From Clostridiales bacterium UBA1742 (GTDB lineage: Bacteria; Bacillota; Clostridia; TANB77; CAG-508), in NCBI GenBank assembly GCA_002314935.1, contig DCHW01000021.1, positions 1 through 16,588 of the forward strand: 16,588 bases of DNA, written 5' to 3'. Position numbers and translations under genes: made by a program. The stretch's first letter is position 1, and the number at the start of each line of letters is the position of its first letter. Under the pieces are notes generated by a model. That model was not told the origin of the DNA, searched no databases, and saw only the letters and a list, made by a program, of their open reading frames with translations. Positions 1 to 6,856 of this stretch are shown here, one piece after another.

Positions 1-23
1 ATATCTATTTTAAACCTATATTT

Positions 24-554
24 TTACAATTTTTTATAAATTGTTTTTTTTACTTCTTCTTCAGTGTCTAATTTCTTTAGTATAATACTAGATTCATTTA
101 TTAATAAAAAACTTTTTCCTATACTATTTCTTGGTTTTGATATTGAACCAGGATTTGCTATTATTTTTTCATTAATATTTTCAAGCATTCCACAATGAGT
201 ATGACCTGATATAAAAATTTTTGCTTCTGTTCCAAAAACATAATTAGAACTATACGCATGTCCATGTGTTATTATTGTTTTTACTCCATTAATGTCTATT
301 TCTCTTAAAATTTCTAAGCCAAAATTAAATAAATAATTTAATTCTTCACTATCACAATTTCCTTTAACAGCAATTATTCTACCAGGCAATTTATTCAATA
401 CTTCTGCAATTTCATAATCAGATGAAGAATGAAAATATCCTCCATAATCTCCTAAAATTATTAATCCATCTATTTTTTCTCTATTATATATTTCTATAAT
501 TTTATTTAAATCATCTATACTTCCATGGATATCTGAAATTACTATATATTTCAT
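24..554 (-). CDS. YfcE/MJ0936-type metallophosphoesterase
   Basis: Cytoplasmic calcineurin-like phosphodiesterase of 176 residues, the usual length for the small YfcE family. All metal-binding blocks are visible: D8-x-H10 near the N-terminus, G35-D36, G65-N66-C67-D68 (the GNxD block), H97-G-H99 and G117-H118-T119-H120, followed by the family's N133-PGS loop. No signal peptide or membrane segment. Relatives hydrolyse artificial phosphodiesters with Mn2+; the physiological substrate is generally unknown, so no pathway is assigned. An AGGAAG ribosome site precedes the ATG at a normal distance. It lies downstream of a strong hairpin (571-610) that ends the fprA-dfx operon, so it depends on read-through or on a promoter not recognised here. 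The last 23 bases of the window after its stop hold nothing identifiable. Family assignment is sure; function is general only. Confidence 0.9.
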   Translation of the reverse strand: MKYIVISDIHGSIDDLNKIIEIYNREKIDGLIILGDYGGYFHSSSDYEIAEVLNKLPGRIIAVKGNCDSEELNYLFNFGLEILREIDINGVKTIITHGHAYSSNYVFGTEAKIFISGHTHCGMLENINEKIIANPGSISKPRNSIGKSFLLINESSIILKKLDTEEEVKKTIYKKL

Positions 555-570
555 TTTTTCTTCCTTTCTA

Positions 571-610
571 ATTTAATAAAATCAAGCAATAAAGCTTGAT
601 TTTATTAAAT
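571..610 (-). terminator. Intrinsic terminator after the desulfoferrodoxin gene
   Basis: A perfect 17-bp inverted repeat (arms 571-587 and 594-610) with a 6-base loop. The GC-containing core of the stem is AATCAAGC/GCTTGATT, and the descending arm on the minus strand carries a T-rich run. It begins at the TAA stop of the desulfoferrodoxin gene (one base overlap) and ends before the ribosome site of the next gene. The repeat is symmetrical, but no convergent gene uses it. Confidence 0.85.
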
Positions 611-993
611 TATTTTATTTCAACATTATTACTCCATAATTGATGTTTATTACAATATGCATAAACTGTACCTTTATCCACATAATCAAATATGGCTTCT
701 GCTTTTTCATTTGGAAGTAAAATTTTTTTCTCAATTTTATTTTCAGTTACAATAGCTATCCATTCAATATAATGTTCTTCTTCCATTACATGATTTACAC
801 TAACAATAATTTTATTATCCTTTATTTCAAATTGTGGTACATGTTTTTCTACAGCAGCTTCAACACTATTTGCCTTTAAACTTTTCATTTCTTCTCCACA
901 ACATTTAACTCCACAATTTTCGCAATTACAATCATGTAATACTTCTACTAAAGCACCACATTTTAAACATTTTTTTATTACTAATTCTCTCAT
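610..993 (-). CDS. dfx: Desulfoferrodoxin (superoxide reductase, two-iron class)
   Basis: Cytoplasmic superoxide reductase of 127 residues: one-electron reduction of superoxide to hydrogen peroxide without making O2. The N-terminal desulforedoxin-like domain (about 1-37) has C9-x2-C12 and C31-C32 for an FeS4 centre I. The C-terminal domain has the complete centre II: E49-K50-H51 (Glu sixth ligand, catalytic Lys, first His), H68, H74, C114 and H117, giving Fe(His)4Cys. Unusually, the loop between the centre I ligand pairs has three extra cysteines (C22, C24, C27). Its ribosome site AAGGAG lies in the 17-base gap behind the flavodiiron gene, so the two are co-transcribed and form an O2/superoxide detoxification pair. 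A hairpin terminator follows its stop codon. A second, regulatory copy of this fold lies at 11651-12238. Identification is firm. Confidence 0.96.
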   Translation of the reverse strand: MRELVIKKCLKCGALVEVLHDCNCENCGVKCCGEEMKSLKANSVEAAVEKHVPQFEIKDNKIIVSVNHVMEEEHYIEWIAIVTENKIEKKILLPNEKAEAIFDYVDKGTVYAYCNKHQLWSNNVEIK

Positions 994-1010
994 TTTCTAT
1001 CTCCTTATAT

Positions 1011-2180
1011 TTATAATAATATAGTATCTGCCAAATCATTTAATTCTTCAACATTTTTATCATTTAATGTTGATCTAATTGTTATGACTGGATCAATAAT
1101 CTCAATATTTTTCATTGTTTCTAATTTTTCTTTAATGCATTTTGCAGCATTTGGTGCCCATGTTCCATTTTCTATTATAGCAATTTTTCTGTTTTGATAA
1201 TTTCGTTCCTTTAAATTATTTAAAAATTGTTCCATTGGTGTAAAAATTTCCATATTATATGTTGATGATGCCAACACCATTTTGGGATATCTAAAAGCAT
1301 CCTCTACACATTCAGCCCAATCTTCTCTTGCCAAATCTGATAAAACTACTTTTTTTGCACCTTTTTTCTCTAGTATTTCTTTTAATTTCTGAGCTGCATT
1401 CATTGTATTACCATGTATTGAACTACATGCAATAAAAACTCCTTCACTTTCTGCCCTATATGAACTCCATATATCATATTTTTCAATATAATGTAATAAA
1501 TTATCCCTTAATATTGGTCCATGTAATGGACATATCATTTTAATATTTAAATTTGATACTTTTTTCAATACTGATTGTACTTGAACACCATATTTACCTA
1601 CAATATTAAAATAATATCTTCTTGCCTCACAATCCCAATCTTCATCCGTATCTAATGAACCAAATTTTCCAAATCCATCTGCAGAAAATAAAATTCCTTC
1701 TTTTTCTTCGTATTCCATCATTACTTCAGGCCAATGAACCATTGGTGCCATTATGAATTTTAATGTATGCATACCAAGTTCAAGTATATCTCCATCCTTA
1801 ACTTCAATTTTTCTATTATCTAAATCGGGAATTTCTCTAAAAAATTGTGGTAAAAAAGCAAAAGTTTTATTATTACCTACAATTTTCATATCTGGATATT
1901 TTTTCATAATATTTTCAATATTAGAAGCATGATCGGGTTCTAAATGTGAAACTATTAAATAATCAGGATTTCTTCCTTCTAATGCGTTTTCTAAATTTGT
2001 TAGCCATTCTTTGGTTTTTCTTTTATCAATAGTATCCATAATTGCAATTTTATTGTCTTTTATAATATATGAATTGTATGATACTCCGTTTGGAACAATA
2101 TATTGACTTTCAAATAAATCAATATCTTTATCATCAGCTCCTATATATATAATACTATTTGTAATTTTTTTATCATTCAT
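1011..2180 (-). CDS. fprA: FprA-family A-type flavoprotein (flavodiiron O2/NO reductase)
   Basis: Soluble flavodiiron protein of 389 residues that reduces O2 to water and/or NO to N2O. The metallo-beta-lactamase-like domain (about 1-245) shows the full diiron ligand set: H79-x-E81-x-D83-H84, H149, D168 and H220. The flavodoxin domain (about 247-389) starts with the FMN phosphate loop ACSSIHGNT at 251-259 and ends without an added rubredoxin or reductase domain, so it is the simple class A form that needs an external electron donor, usually rubredoxin or a rubredoxin reductase. A strong AAAGGAG site precedes the ATG. It is the first gene of a two-gene operon with the superoxide reductase, from the promoter at 2217-2245. 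O2 versus NO preference cannot be read from the sequence. Confidence 0.95.
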   Translation of the reverse strand: MNDKKITNSIIYIGADDKDIDLFESQYIVPNGVSYNSYIIKDNKIAIMDTIDKRKTKEWLTNLENALEGRNPDYLIVSHLEPDHASNIENIMKKYPDMKIVGNNKTFAFLPQFFREIPDLDNRKIEVKDGDILELGMHTLKFIMAPMVHWPEVMMEYEEKEGILFSADGFGKFGSLDTDEDWDCEARRYYFNIVGKYGVQVQSVLKKVSNLNIKMICPLHGPILRDNLLHYIEKYDIWSSYRAESEGVFIACSSIHGNTMNAAQKLKEILEKKGAKKVVLSDLAREDWAECVEDAFRYPKMVLASSTYNMEIFTPMEQFLNNLKERNYQNRKIAIIENGTWAPNAAKCIKEKLETMKNIEIIDPVITIRSTLNDKNVEELNDLADTILL

Positions 2181-2216
2181 TTTCTATCTCCTTTTTCTGT
2201 TTTATTTATAATTTAT

Positions 2217-2245
2217 ATCATATTTTTTAATTATTTTAAATACAA
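2217..2245 (-). promoter_or_regulatory. Promoter of the fprA-dfx operon
   Basis: On the minus strand a -35 TTGTAT (2240-2245) is followed after exactly 17 bp by a -10 TATGAT (2217-2222), with the start codon about 37 bases further on. The surrounding DNA is nearly all A and T, so individual hexamers are weakly informative; the spacing and position support the call. Confidence 0.55.
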
Positions 2246-2258
2246 ATTTAATAATTAA
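2227..2258. promoter_or_regulatory. Candidate operator palindrome over the fprA -35 box
   Basis: A perfect 9-bp inverted repeat, TTAATTATT (2250-2258 on the minus strand) against AATAATTAA (2227-2235), encloses a second 6-bp palindrome TTAAAT-TTGT-ATTTAA (2236-2251). The -35 hexamer lies at the centre, where a bound repressor would block RNA polymerase. In such AT-rich DNA a chance origin is possible. The inner part shares TAAATTTG with the promoter of the HTH-desulfoferrodoxin regulator. Confidence 0.35.
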
Positions 2259-2298
2259 AACTATATAAAATTACGTAGCTCTGATTTTTATATTTGAT

Positions 2299-3090
2299 TT
2301 ACTCAACATTAACTCCCTTTTTTAGTTCTTTTGAACATCTAATAGCCATTTCTATAATGATTAATATATAAATTAATATAGATAAAACAGTTAATAAATT
2401 TATAGTATTATTATCCATTAATGCTGTAGAAGTAAATATACTCATTACGTTACTATTAAATAAACCAACAAAAAATAAAAATAAAATTACAAATGTCTGG
2501 CTTAATACATATCCAATAAATCCAAATAAAAATGAATATGCTGTTTTTCCATTGTTTCTTTTATTACCAATTATTAATCCTAAAAAACCACTTTGCAATA
2601 TATTAAATACTTCTAAAAAGCATAGTAGAATAATTGAAGTCACAATGAAACTTGTATTAAGATTAAGTCCAACAGATATTGAATTTATTGTATCTTTTAT
2701 AAGTATCCATCTATCCTTAGTGTAATATGCAATAAACAAACTTACTACGCCTACTATAAAACCAACAATCATAAATATAAGTGATTGTAAAAATCTTGAC
2801 CCATAAATCTCAACTTTTGTAACTGGAAGAGTATGTGTTAAATAAGATTCATCTTTATAAATTGAATCCTTAAATCTTATCCAACTTCTAATAATAGTGT
2901 TAAATATAATACTTGCTACCATAGAAAACATACATCCACAAGTAATTTGTCCTATTATATTTATAATAACTGTTTGCTCTAAAGAAAAAAATACTCTAGT
3001 AGCAATTGCAAAAAATATAGCTAATATATAAAATATACTCATATTCTTCAACATATATTTTAAATCATATTTTAATAATTTACCTAACAT
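2299..3090 (-). CDS. ABC-2-type transporter permease (YtrC/D-like)
   Basis: Integral membrane subunit of an ABC exporter, 263 residues, with about six hydrophobic helices near 18-38, 45-68, 100-124, 146-175, 185-210 and 232-250, the layout of an ABC-2 half transporter. A charged cytoplasmic segment (about 69-98) contains a YLTHTLPV stretch similar to the LPV/LPI motif found in this loop of many bacitracin/lantibiotic-type ABC-2 permeases. The start overlaps the end of the ATPase gene by 7 bases and has an AGGAGG site inside that gene, so the two are translationally coupled. It is the last gene of the GntR-ATPase-permease operon; no convincing hairpin follows the stop. The substrate cannot be deduced; related GntR-linked exporters respond to cell-wall antibiotics. 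Confidence 0.8.
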   Translation of the reverse strand: MLGKLLKYDLKYMLKNMSIFYILAIFFAIATRVFFSLEQTVIINIIGQITCGCMFSMVASIIFNTIIRSWIRFKDSIYKDESYLTHTLPVTKVEIYGSRFLQSLIFMIVGFIVGVVSLFIAYYTKDRWILIKDTINSISVGLNLNTSFIVTSIILLCFLEVFNILQSGFLGLIIGNKRNNGKTAYSFLFGFIGYVLSQTFVILFLFFVGLFNSNVMSIFTSTALMDNNTINLLTVLSILIYILIIIEMAIRCSKELKKGVNVE

Positions 3091-3779
3091 TTAAATTTCC
3101 TCCTAAATATTTCATCTATAGAACCATTCTCTTTAGTTCTAAGTTCATCAGAATCACTGTGTAAAATAATTTTTCCTTTGTCTATAAATATAACTTCATC
3201 CAATATTTTTTCAATATCAGCAATTAAGTGTGTTGAAATTATCACACTGGCATTTTCGTTAAAGTTATTTAATATTGTATCTAATATATAATCTCTAGTT
3301 GCAGGATCCACTCCGCCTAAAGGTTCATCTAAAATATATAAATCTGCATTTCTAGACATAACAAGCACAAGTTGAACTTTTTCTTGCATACCTTTACTCA
3401 TTTTAGATAAATTTTCGTTTATATCCAAATTTAAATCTTTTAAAAGTTTTTTAGCTTTTTCAGAATTAAAATTATCATAAAAATCTTCAAAATAATTAAT
3501 TACTTCTGATACCTTCATTTGTTTATTTAAATATGTTCTTTCTGGTAAATAAGCAATTACTTTTTTTGATTCCACACCAATTGTTTTTCCTTCAACAAAT
3601 ATTTCTCCACTTGTTGGAGTAAGCAAATCATTAATTAGTTTTATTAAAGTTGTTTTTCCAACACCATTTTTTCCAAGTAAACCAACAATTTTACCATTGG
3701 ATATTTTTAAATTAATATCTTTTAGAACTTCTTTATTTCCATAAGATTTATTAAGATTTTTTATTTCTAATAATTCCAT
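3084..3779 (-). CDS. ABC transporter ATP-binding protein (YtrB-like)
   Basis: Nucleotide-binding subunit of 231 residues. Walker A is G36-KNGVGKT-43, the signature is the divergent MSKGMQ (LSGGQ position), Walker B is LYILDEP followed by the D-loop GGVD, and the switch histidine lies in STHL. The divergent signature, the short QxP-like region and a short C-terminal tail (IDEIFRRKF) are typical of ABC-2 exporter ATPases rather than importers. It starts one base after the GntR gene stop, its ribosome site (AAAGGA) lying inside that gene, and overlaps the permease gene by 7 bases. With the permease it would form a homodimeric 2+2 exporter. Cytoplasmic face of the membrane. Confidence 0.9.
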   Translation of the reverse strand: MELLEIKNLNKSYGNKEVLKDINLKISNGKIVGLLGKNGVGKTTLIKLINDLLTPTSGEIFVEGKTIGVESKKVIAYLPERTYLNKQMKVSEVINYFEDFYDNFNSEKAKKLLKDLNLDINENLSKMSKGMQEKVQLVLVMSRNADLYILDEPLGGVDPATRDYILDTILNNFNENASVIISTHLIADIEKILDEVIFIDKGKIILHSDSDELRTKENGSIDEIFRRKFKC

Positions 3780-3780
3780 A

Positions 3781-4140
3781 TTATTTATCCATCCTTTCTA
3801 AATATTTTATTGAATCAGCTTTACCCAATCCTATTTTTTTCATACCATTAAAATAACTTTTAGCAAGAGTCAAAGCATACTCATCTTTTAATTTTTCAAT
3901 AACTTTTTCATCTGTTGTTACAAATTTTCCATTTGTTCTTTCTGTGTAAATTAACCCTATATCTTCTAGTTCTGAAAGTGCTTTTTGCATAGTATTTGGA
4001 TTTACTTTAAAATTAATAGCAAAATCTCTAACAGATGGTAATTTTTCACCACATTTAAAAGCTCCTGACATTATATATATTTTTATGTATTCTAATAATT
4101 GAATATATATAGGAATATTATTATCAAATGTAATATCCAT
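3781..4140 (-). CDS. GntR-family transcriptional regulator, YtrA subfamily
   Basis: Repressor of 119 residues: an N-terminal winged helix (about 8-75; IPIYIQLLEYIKIYIMSG, then the LPSVRDFA recognition block and NPNTMQKAL helix) followed by a short helical dimerisation tail of about 40 residues, the YtrA pattern without a large effector domain. A longer reading from a GTG at 4155 would add five residues, but that GTG sits beside the ribosome site; GGAGGT at 4148-4153 is placed 7 bases before the ATG at 4140, so 4140 is chosen. It heads an operon with an ABC ATPase and permease and almost certainly represses it through the palindrome at 4155-4176. YtrA relatives are relieved by cell-wall antibiotics; the inducer here is unknown. 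Confidence 0.9.
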   Translation of the reverse strand: MDITFDNNIPIYIQLLEYIKIYIMSGAFKCGEKLPSVRDFAINFKVNPNTMQKALSELEDIGLIYTERTNGKFVTTDEKVIEKLKDEYALTLAKSYFNGMKKIGLGKADSIKYLERMDK

Positions 4141-4154
4141 TTTTGTTACCTCCA

Positions 4155-4176
4155 CTGTATTATTTAATTAATACAG
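4155..4176. promoter_or_regulatory. Palindromic operator of the GntR-ABC operon
   Basis: Perfect 8-bp inverted repeat CTGTATTA - 6 bp - TAATACAG, lying between the -10 box and the ribosome site, so that it covers the expected transcription start. The size, dyad symmetry and placement fit a dimeric GntR/YtrA repressor controlling its own operon. Confidence 0.7.
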
Positions 4177-4180
4177 CGGT

Positions 4181-4209
4181 ATTATATGCTATTATTTTTT
4201 TTATGTCAA
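4181..4209 (-). promoter_or_regulatory. Consensus sigma-A promoter of the GntR-ABC operon
   Basis: Minus strand TTGACA (4204-4209), 17-bp spacer, TATAAT (4181-4186): a perfect match to the vegetative consensus in both boxes and in spacing. The -35 box begins directly after the U tract of the preceding terminator (4211-4241). Such a strong promoter followed by a palindromic operator implies tight repression. Confidence 0.9.
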
Positions 4210-4210
4210 G

Positions 4211-4241
4211 AAAAAAGACAGATTTTTTAATCTGCCTTTTT
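4211..4241 (-). terminator. Intrinsic terminator of the two-component operon
   Basis: On the minus strand AGGCAGATT pairs with AATCTGTCT (one G-U pair) across a 4-A loop, with A tracts before and a T tract after the hairpin. It lies about 40 bases after the stop of the membrane protein gene. Confidence 0.88.
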
Positions 4242-4282
4242 AAAACATCTTTGTTTTAATTTTTATTATTGTATTATATTTA

Positions 4283-4933
4283 TTAAAATACATTAGACAC
4301 AAAATATAATCCCATTTCTTTTACAATTACTATTCCAACAATTAATAAAACAAATGGAATAATACAAGCTATAATTTTGTTTTTTTTCTTTTCTTGAATG
4401 CAATTTGATATTAAAAATATTGTAGAAAAGCAAAAAACAGCAGACAACAAGTGATATGGATATTCTGTTATTACATTAATTACATAACAAAATCCTAAAA
4501 TTGATAAAATAGTATTTCCTAATCCTAAAATTATACTACCTAAAACATTTTGCTTTTTGCAATAATATGCTATCACACCACCAGGTAACGTTAAAAACGT
4601 TACTGGCAACCATATTGACTTATAATAATATAATCCCATTTCAAATGATAAATTACCAAATAAAATTTCAACAATATATATAATTGGTTGACTTATAAGA
4701 AAAAACACAAAACATTTAATCATTGCATCTATTCCATTTTTACAATTTACTACAATTATAACAGCAAATAAAACCCACATTTCATAAGATATTCCAATGT
4801 CCTGAAAAGAAGTTTTATTTAAAAATGGTAAAAGCATTACTATTCCTGTATATATCCCTATAATTATTGCAAATATAATTACTTTCTTCCAAGTCATATT
4901 AATATTATTAATTTTTTCTTTTATCTTTTCCAT
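4283..4933 (-). CDS. Polytopic membrane protein of unknown function, linked to a two-component system
   Basis: A 216-residue integral membrane protein not assigned to a named family. After a basic N-terminal tail (1-16) hydrophobic segments lie near 17-36, 51-63, 72-92, 106-124, 130-152, 159-178 and 187-205, giving about seven helices. No catalytic or nucleotide-binding motif is visible. Conserved-looking features are W109-LPVTFLTLPGGV in the middle helix and short polar loops, so most of the protein is in the membrane. It begins 12 bases after the histidine kinase with a good AAGGAG site and ends the operon before a terminator. The position suggests an accessory sensor, an immunity protein or a target of the two-component system; this is inference from context only. 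Confidence 0.75.
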   Translation of the reverse strand: MEKIKEKINNINMTWKKVIIFAIIIGIYTGIVMLLPFLNKTSFQDIGISYEMWVLFAVIIVVNCKNGIDAMIKCFVFFLISQPIIYIVEILFGNLSFEMGLYYYKSIWLPVTFLTLPGGVIAYYCKKQNVLGSIILGLGNTILSILGFCYVINVITEYPYHLLSAVFCFSTIFLISNCIQEKKKNKIIACIIPFVLLIVGIVIVKEMGLYFVSNVF

Positions 4934-4945
4934 TTTTACTCCTTA

Positions 4946-6154
4946 CTATTTAATATAATTTATTATAAATTTAGTTTCATTATTATTAGACTCTACACTA
5001 ATTTTTCCATTATCTTTTTCAATTAATGCTTTAGATAGTGATAAACCAATACCTATGCTATCAGGCAAACTATTTTTTCCTTTATAGAATCTTTCAAAAA
5101 TATAAGGTAAATCTTTTTTATCTATTTCTGTTCCATTATTTACTACTATAATACTTGAATAAATTTTATTATCCTCAACAATTATTTTTACTATAGAATT
5201 TTCAAAAGAATGTTCTATGCTATTTTTTAAAATATTGCTTATTGCTTCAACTTGCCATTTAAAATCGCAACTTATTATTGCATTATCTTTAAAATCAGTT
5301 TTTATTTGAACATTTTTCAAATCACTCAACATAACTACATTTTTTATTGCTTCTTTTATAAGATATTCGATTTTAATTTGTTTTCTATTAAAATCAATTG
5401 TATTTGTATCCAATTTAGATAATTTTAAAATAGACTGTACTAGAAAATTTATATTATTAAGTTCTCTTTTAATGTCTTTTAAAAAATCTTCTCTTATTTG
5501 TTTATCCATATTTGGATCATCTGTTAAATCCTCTAATATTATATTTATAGATGTAAGTGGTGTTTTTAATTGATGTGATATATCAGATAAAGATTTTTTT
5601 AATTCAATTTTTTCTTTAGTAGAAATTTCTGCCAATTCCTTTAGATTAATTGTTGTTTTATATATTTCATTTTTTAAAATAGAAAGTTCATCTTCACTCA
5701 TATCATCTAATTCTAATTTGTAATTTTTTTTATTAATTTGTTCAATATATTTAGTTATTTTATTTATTTCATTATCTTTTTTCTTATTAAATTTTAAAAA
5801 ACAATATAATATAAGTATAATCGTCAAAATATAAAATAACATATTTAAAACTATAAATTTTAAATATAATGTTTGATTATTTTTTATTAATATCGCATTT
5901 TCTAAATCAATACTATATTTTTCTAATAATTTGTTTTCACTATCCTCATTATTCAAAATTTCAAATATTTCTTTTTCAGTCACACTTGGATACTTTTTTT
6001 CTATTATATTAATTAATGAAGATATTTTATAATTGTAGTTTTTATTATACATATGATATTCATATATGTTAATTGTTAAAAAAATAGATATAAAAAAAAA
6101 TAAAATACAGGTAATCATAATTAATAATTTTTTTAACTTAACTTTATTCTTCAT
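4946..6154 (-). CDS. Sensor histidine kinase
   Basis: Membrane-bound kinase of 402 residues that would phosphorylate the adjacent response regulator. TM1 is at about 9-30 and TM2 at about 98-120, enclosing an extracytoplasmic part of about 67 residues, long enough to be a small sensor domain and unlike the very short loop of BceS kinases. A HAMP-like linker (121-175) leads to the H-box SDISHQLKTPL with the phospho-acceptor H194. The N-box NILKNSIEH lies at 307-315, the G1 box is NNGTEI (340-345; Asn replaces the more usual first Asp), the F-box YIFERFYKG at 351-359 and the G2 box GIGLSL at 368-373. It overlaps the regulator gene by 11 bases. The signal is unknown; the neighbouring exporter suggests an antimicrobial peptide or envelope stress. 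Confidence 0.92.
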   Translation of the reverse strand: MKNKVKLKKLLIMITCILFFFISIFLTINIYEYHMYNKNYNYKISSLINIIEKKYPSVTEKEIFEILNNEDSENKLLEKYSIDLENAILIKNNQTLYLKFIVLNMLFYILTIILILYCFLKFNKKKDNEINKITKYIEQINKKNYKLELDDMSEDELSILKNEIYKTTINLKELAEISTKEKIELKKSLSDISHQLKTPLTSINIILEDLTDDPNMDKQIREDFLKDIKRELNNINFLVQSILKLSKLDTNTIDFNRKQIKIEYLIKEAIKNVVMLSDLKNVQIKTDFKDNAIISCDFKWQVEAISNILKNSIEHSFENSIVKIIVEDNKIYSSIIVVNNGTEIDKKDLPYIFERFYKGKNSLPDSIGIGLSLSKALIEKDNGKISVESNNNETKFIINYIK

Positions 6155-6800
6155 CTATTCTATACCCTAAGCCTTTCACTGTTATAATTATATCTGTGTC
6201 TAACTTTTCTCTTATTCTATTAAAATATACTGTAACAGTATGATCATCTACATCATTTCCAGTATTCTCCCAAATTGTTTCAAGTATTGTATTTCTACTT
6301 ACCACTTTACCAATATTAAAAAATAATAAACTTAATAATTTTATTTCAAGTGAAGTTAAATCTATTTTATTATTATTTTTATAAACAATCATCTTGTCTA
6401 TATCAAATTTAATATCTTTAACTTGTATTAAATTTTGCTTTTTATTTCTTAATAGTATTTTATTTATTCTTGCAAGTAATTCTTTTGTACTAAATGGTTT
6501 TGTTATATAATCCTCAGCACCATTTTCTAAACATTTTACAATTATATTTTCATCATCTTCTGCTGTTAAAAATATGGTAGGAATATGTTTCATTTTAATA
6601 CAGTTTTCATAAAGATTAATACTATTTCCATCCGGAAGAGTTATATCTAGTATAATAATATCAATATTATTATCATTATTTAAATATTCTTTAGCATCTT
6701 TTATATTAGTTTTATAAATTAAATTATAGCTGTTTTTTAAAAAAGCATAACTTAATCCTTTAATTATAGTTTGATTGTCTTCTACTAATAAAACGTTCAT
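6144..6800 (-). CDS. OmpR/PhoB-family response regulator
   Basis: Cytoplasmic regulator of 218 residues. The receiver domain (about 1-118) has the acidic pair E7-D8, the phosphorylation site D52, T79 and K101. The C-terminal winged helix (about 122-218) has the PhoB-type pattern ending in the recognition helix DDHTVTVYFNRIREKL and the hairpin TVKGLGYRI. A good AAGGAG site precedes the ATG. It is the first gene of a regulator-kinase-membrane protein operon just downstream of the exporter terminator. Its likely target is the AGT-spaced direct repeat TGTAACTT upstream of the exporter genes (10235-10253). A single related half-site (TTGTAAC on the plus strand at 6821-6827) near its own start could allow autoregulation; that is tentative. 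Confidence 0.93.
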   Translation of the reverse strand: MNVLLVEDNQTIIKGLSYAFLKNSYNLIYKTNIKDAKEYLNNDNNIDIIILDITLPDGNSINLYENCIKMKHIPTIFLTAEDDENIIVKCLENGAEDYITKPFSTKELLARINKILLRNKKQNLIQVKDIKFDIDKMIVYKNNNKIDLTSLEIKLLSLLFFNIGKVVSRNTILETIWENTGNDVDDHTVTVYFNRIREKLDTDIIITVKGLGYRIDEE

Positions 6801-6829
6801 TTTATTACTCCTTTTTCATATTGTAACAT

Positions 6830-6854
6830 AAAAAGAGGCAAAAAGCCCCTTTTT
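6830..6854 (-). terminator. Intrinsic terminator after the FtsX-type permease
   Basis: Minus strand AAAAAGGGGC - TTTTT - GCCTCTTTTT: a 10-bp stem with one G-U pair and a U tract, starting 2 bases after the permease stop. It separates exporter and regulator transcripts. A TACAAT-like -10 box follows, but no acceptable -35 was found, so the regulator genes may depend partly on read-through. Confidence 0.88.
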
Positions 6855-6856
6855 GA

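Noticed and set aside
1011..2180. The flavodiiron protein as a plain metallo-beta-lactamase or a flavorubredoxin
   Set aside because: The C-terminal flavodoxin domain is complete and no rubredoxin domain with CxxC pairs follows it.
4141..4155. GTG start for the GntR regulator at 4155
   Set aside because: The GTG lies two bases upstream of GGAGGT, which instead is ideally placed for the ATG at 4140; the extra residues are also outside the usual family start.
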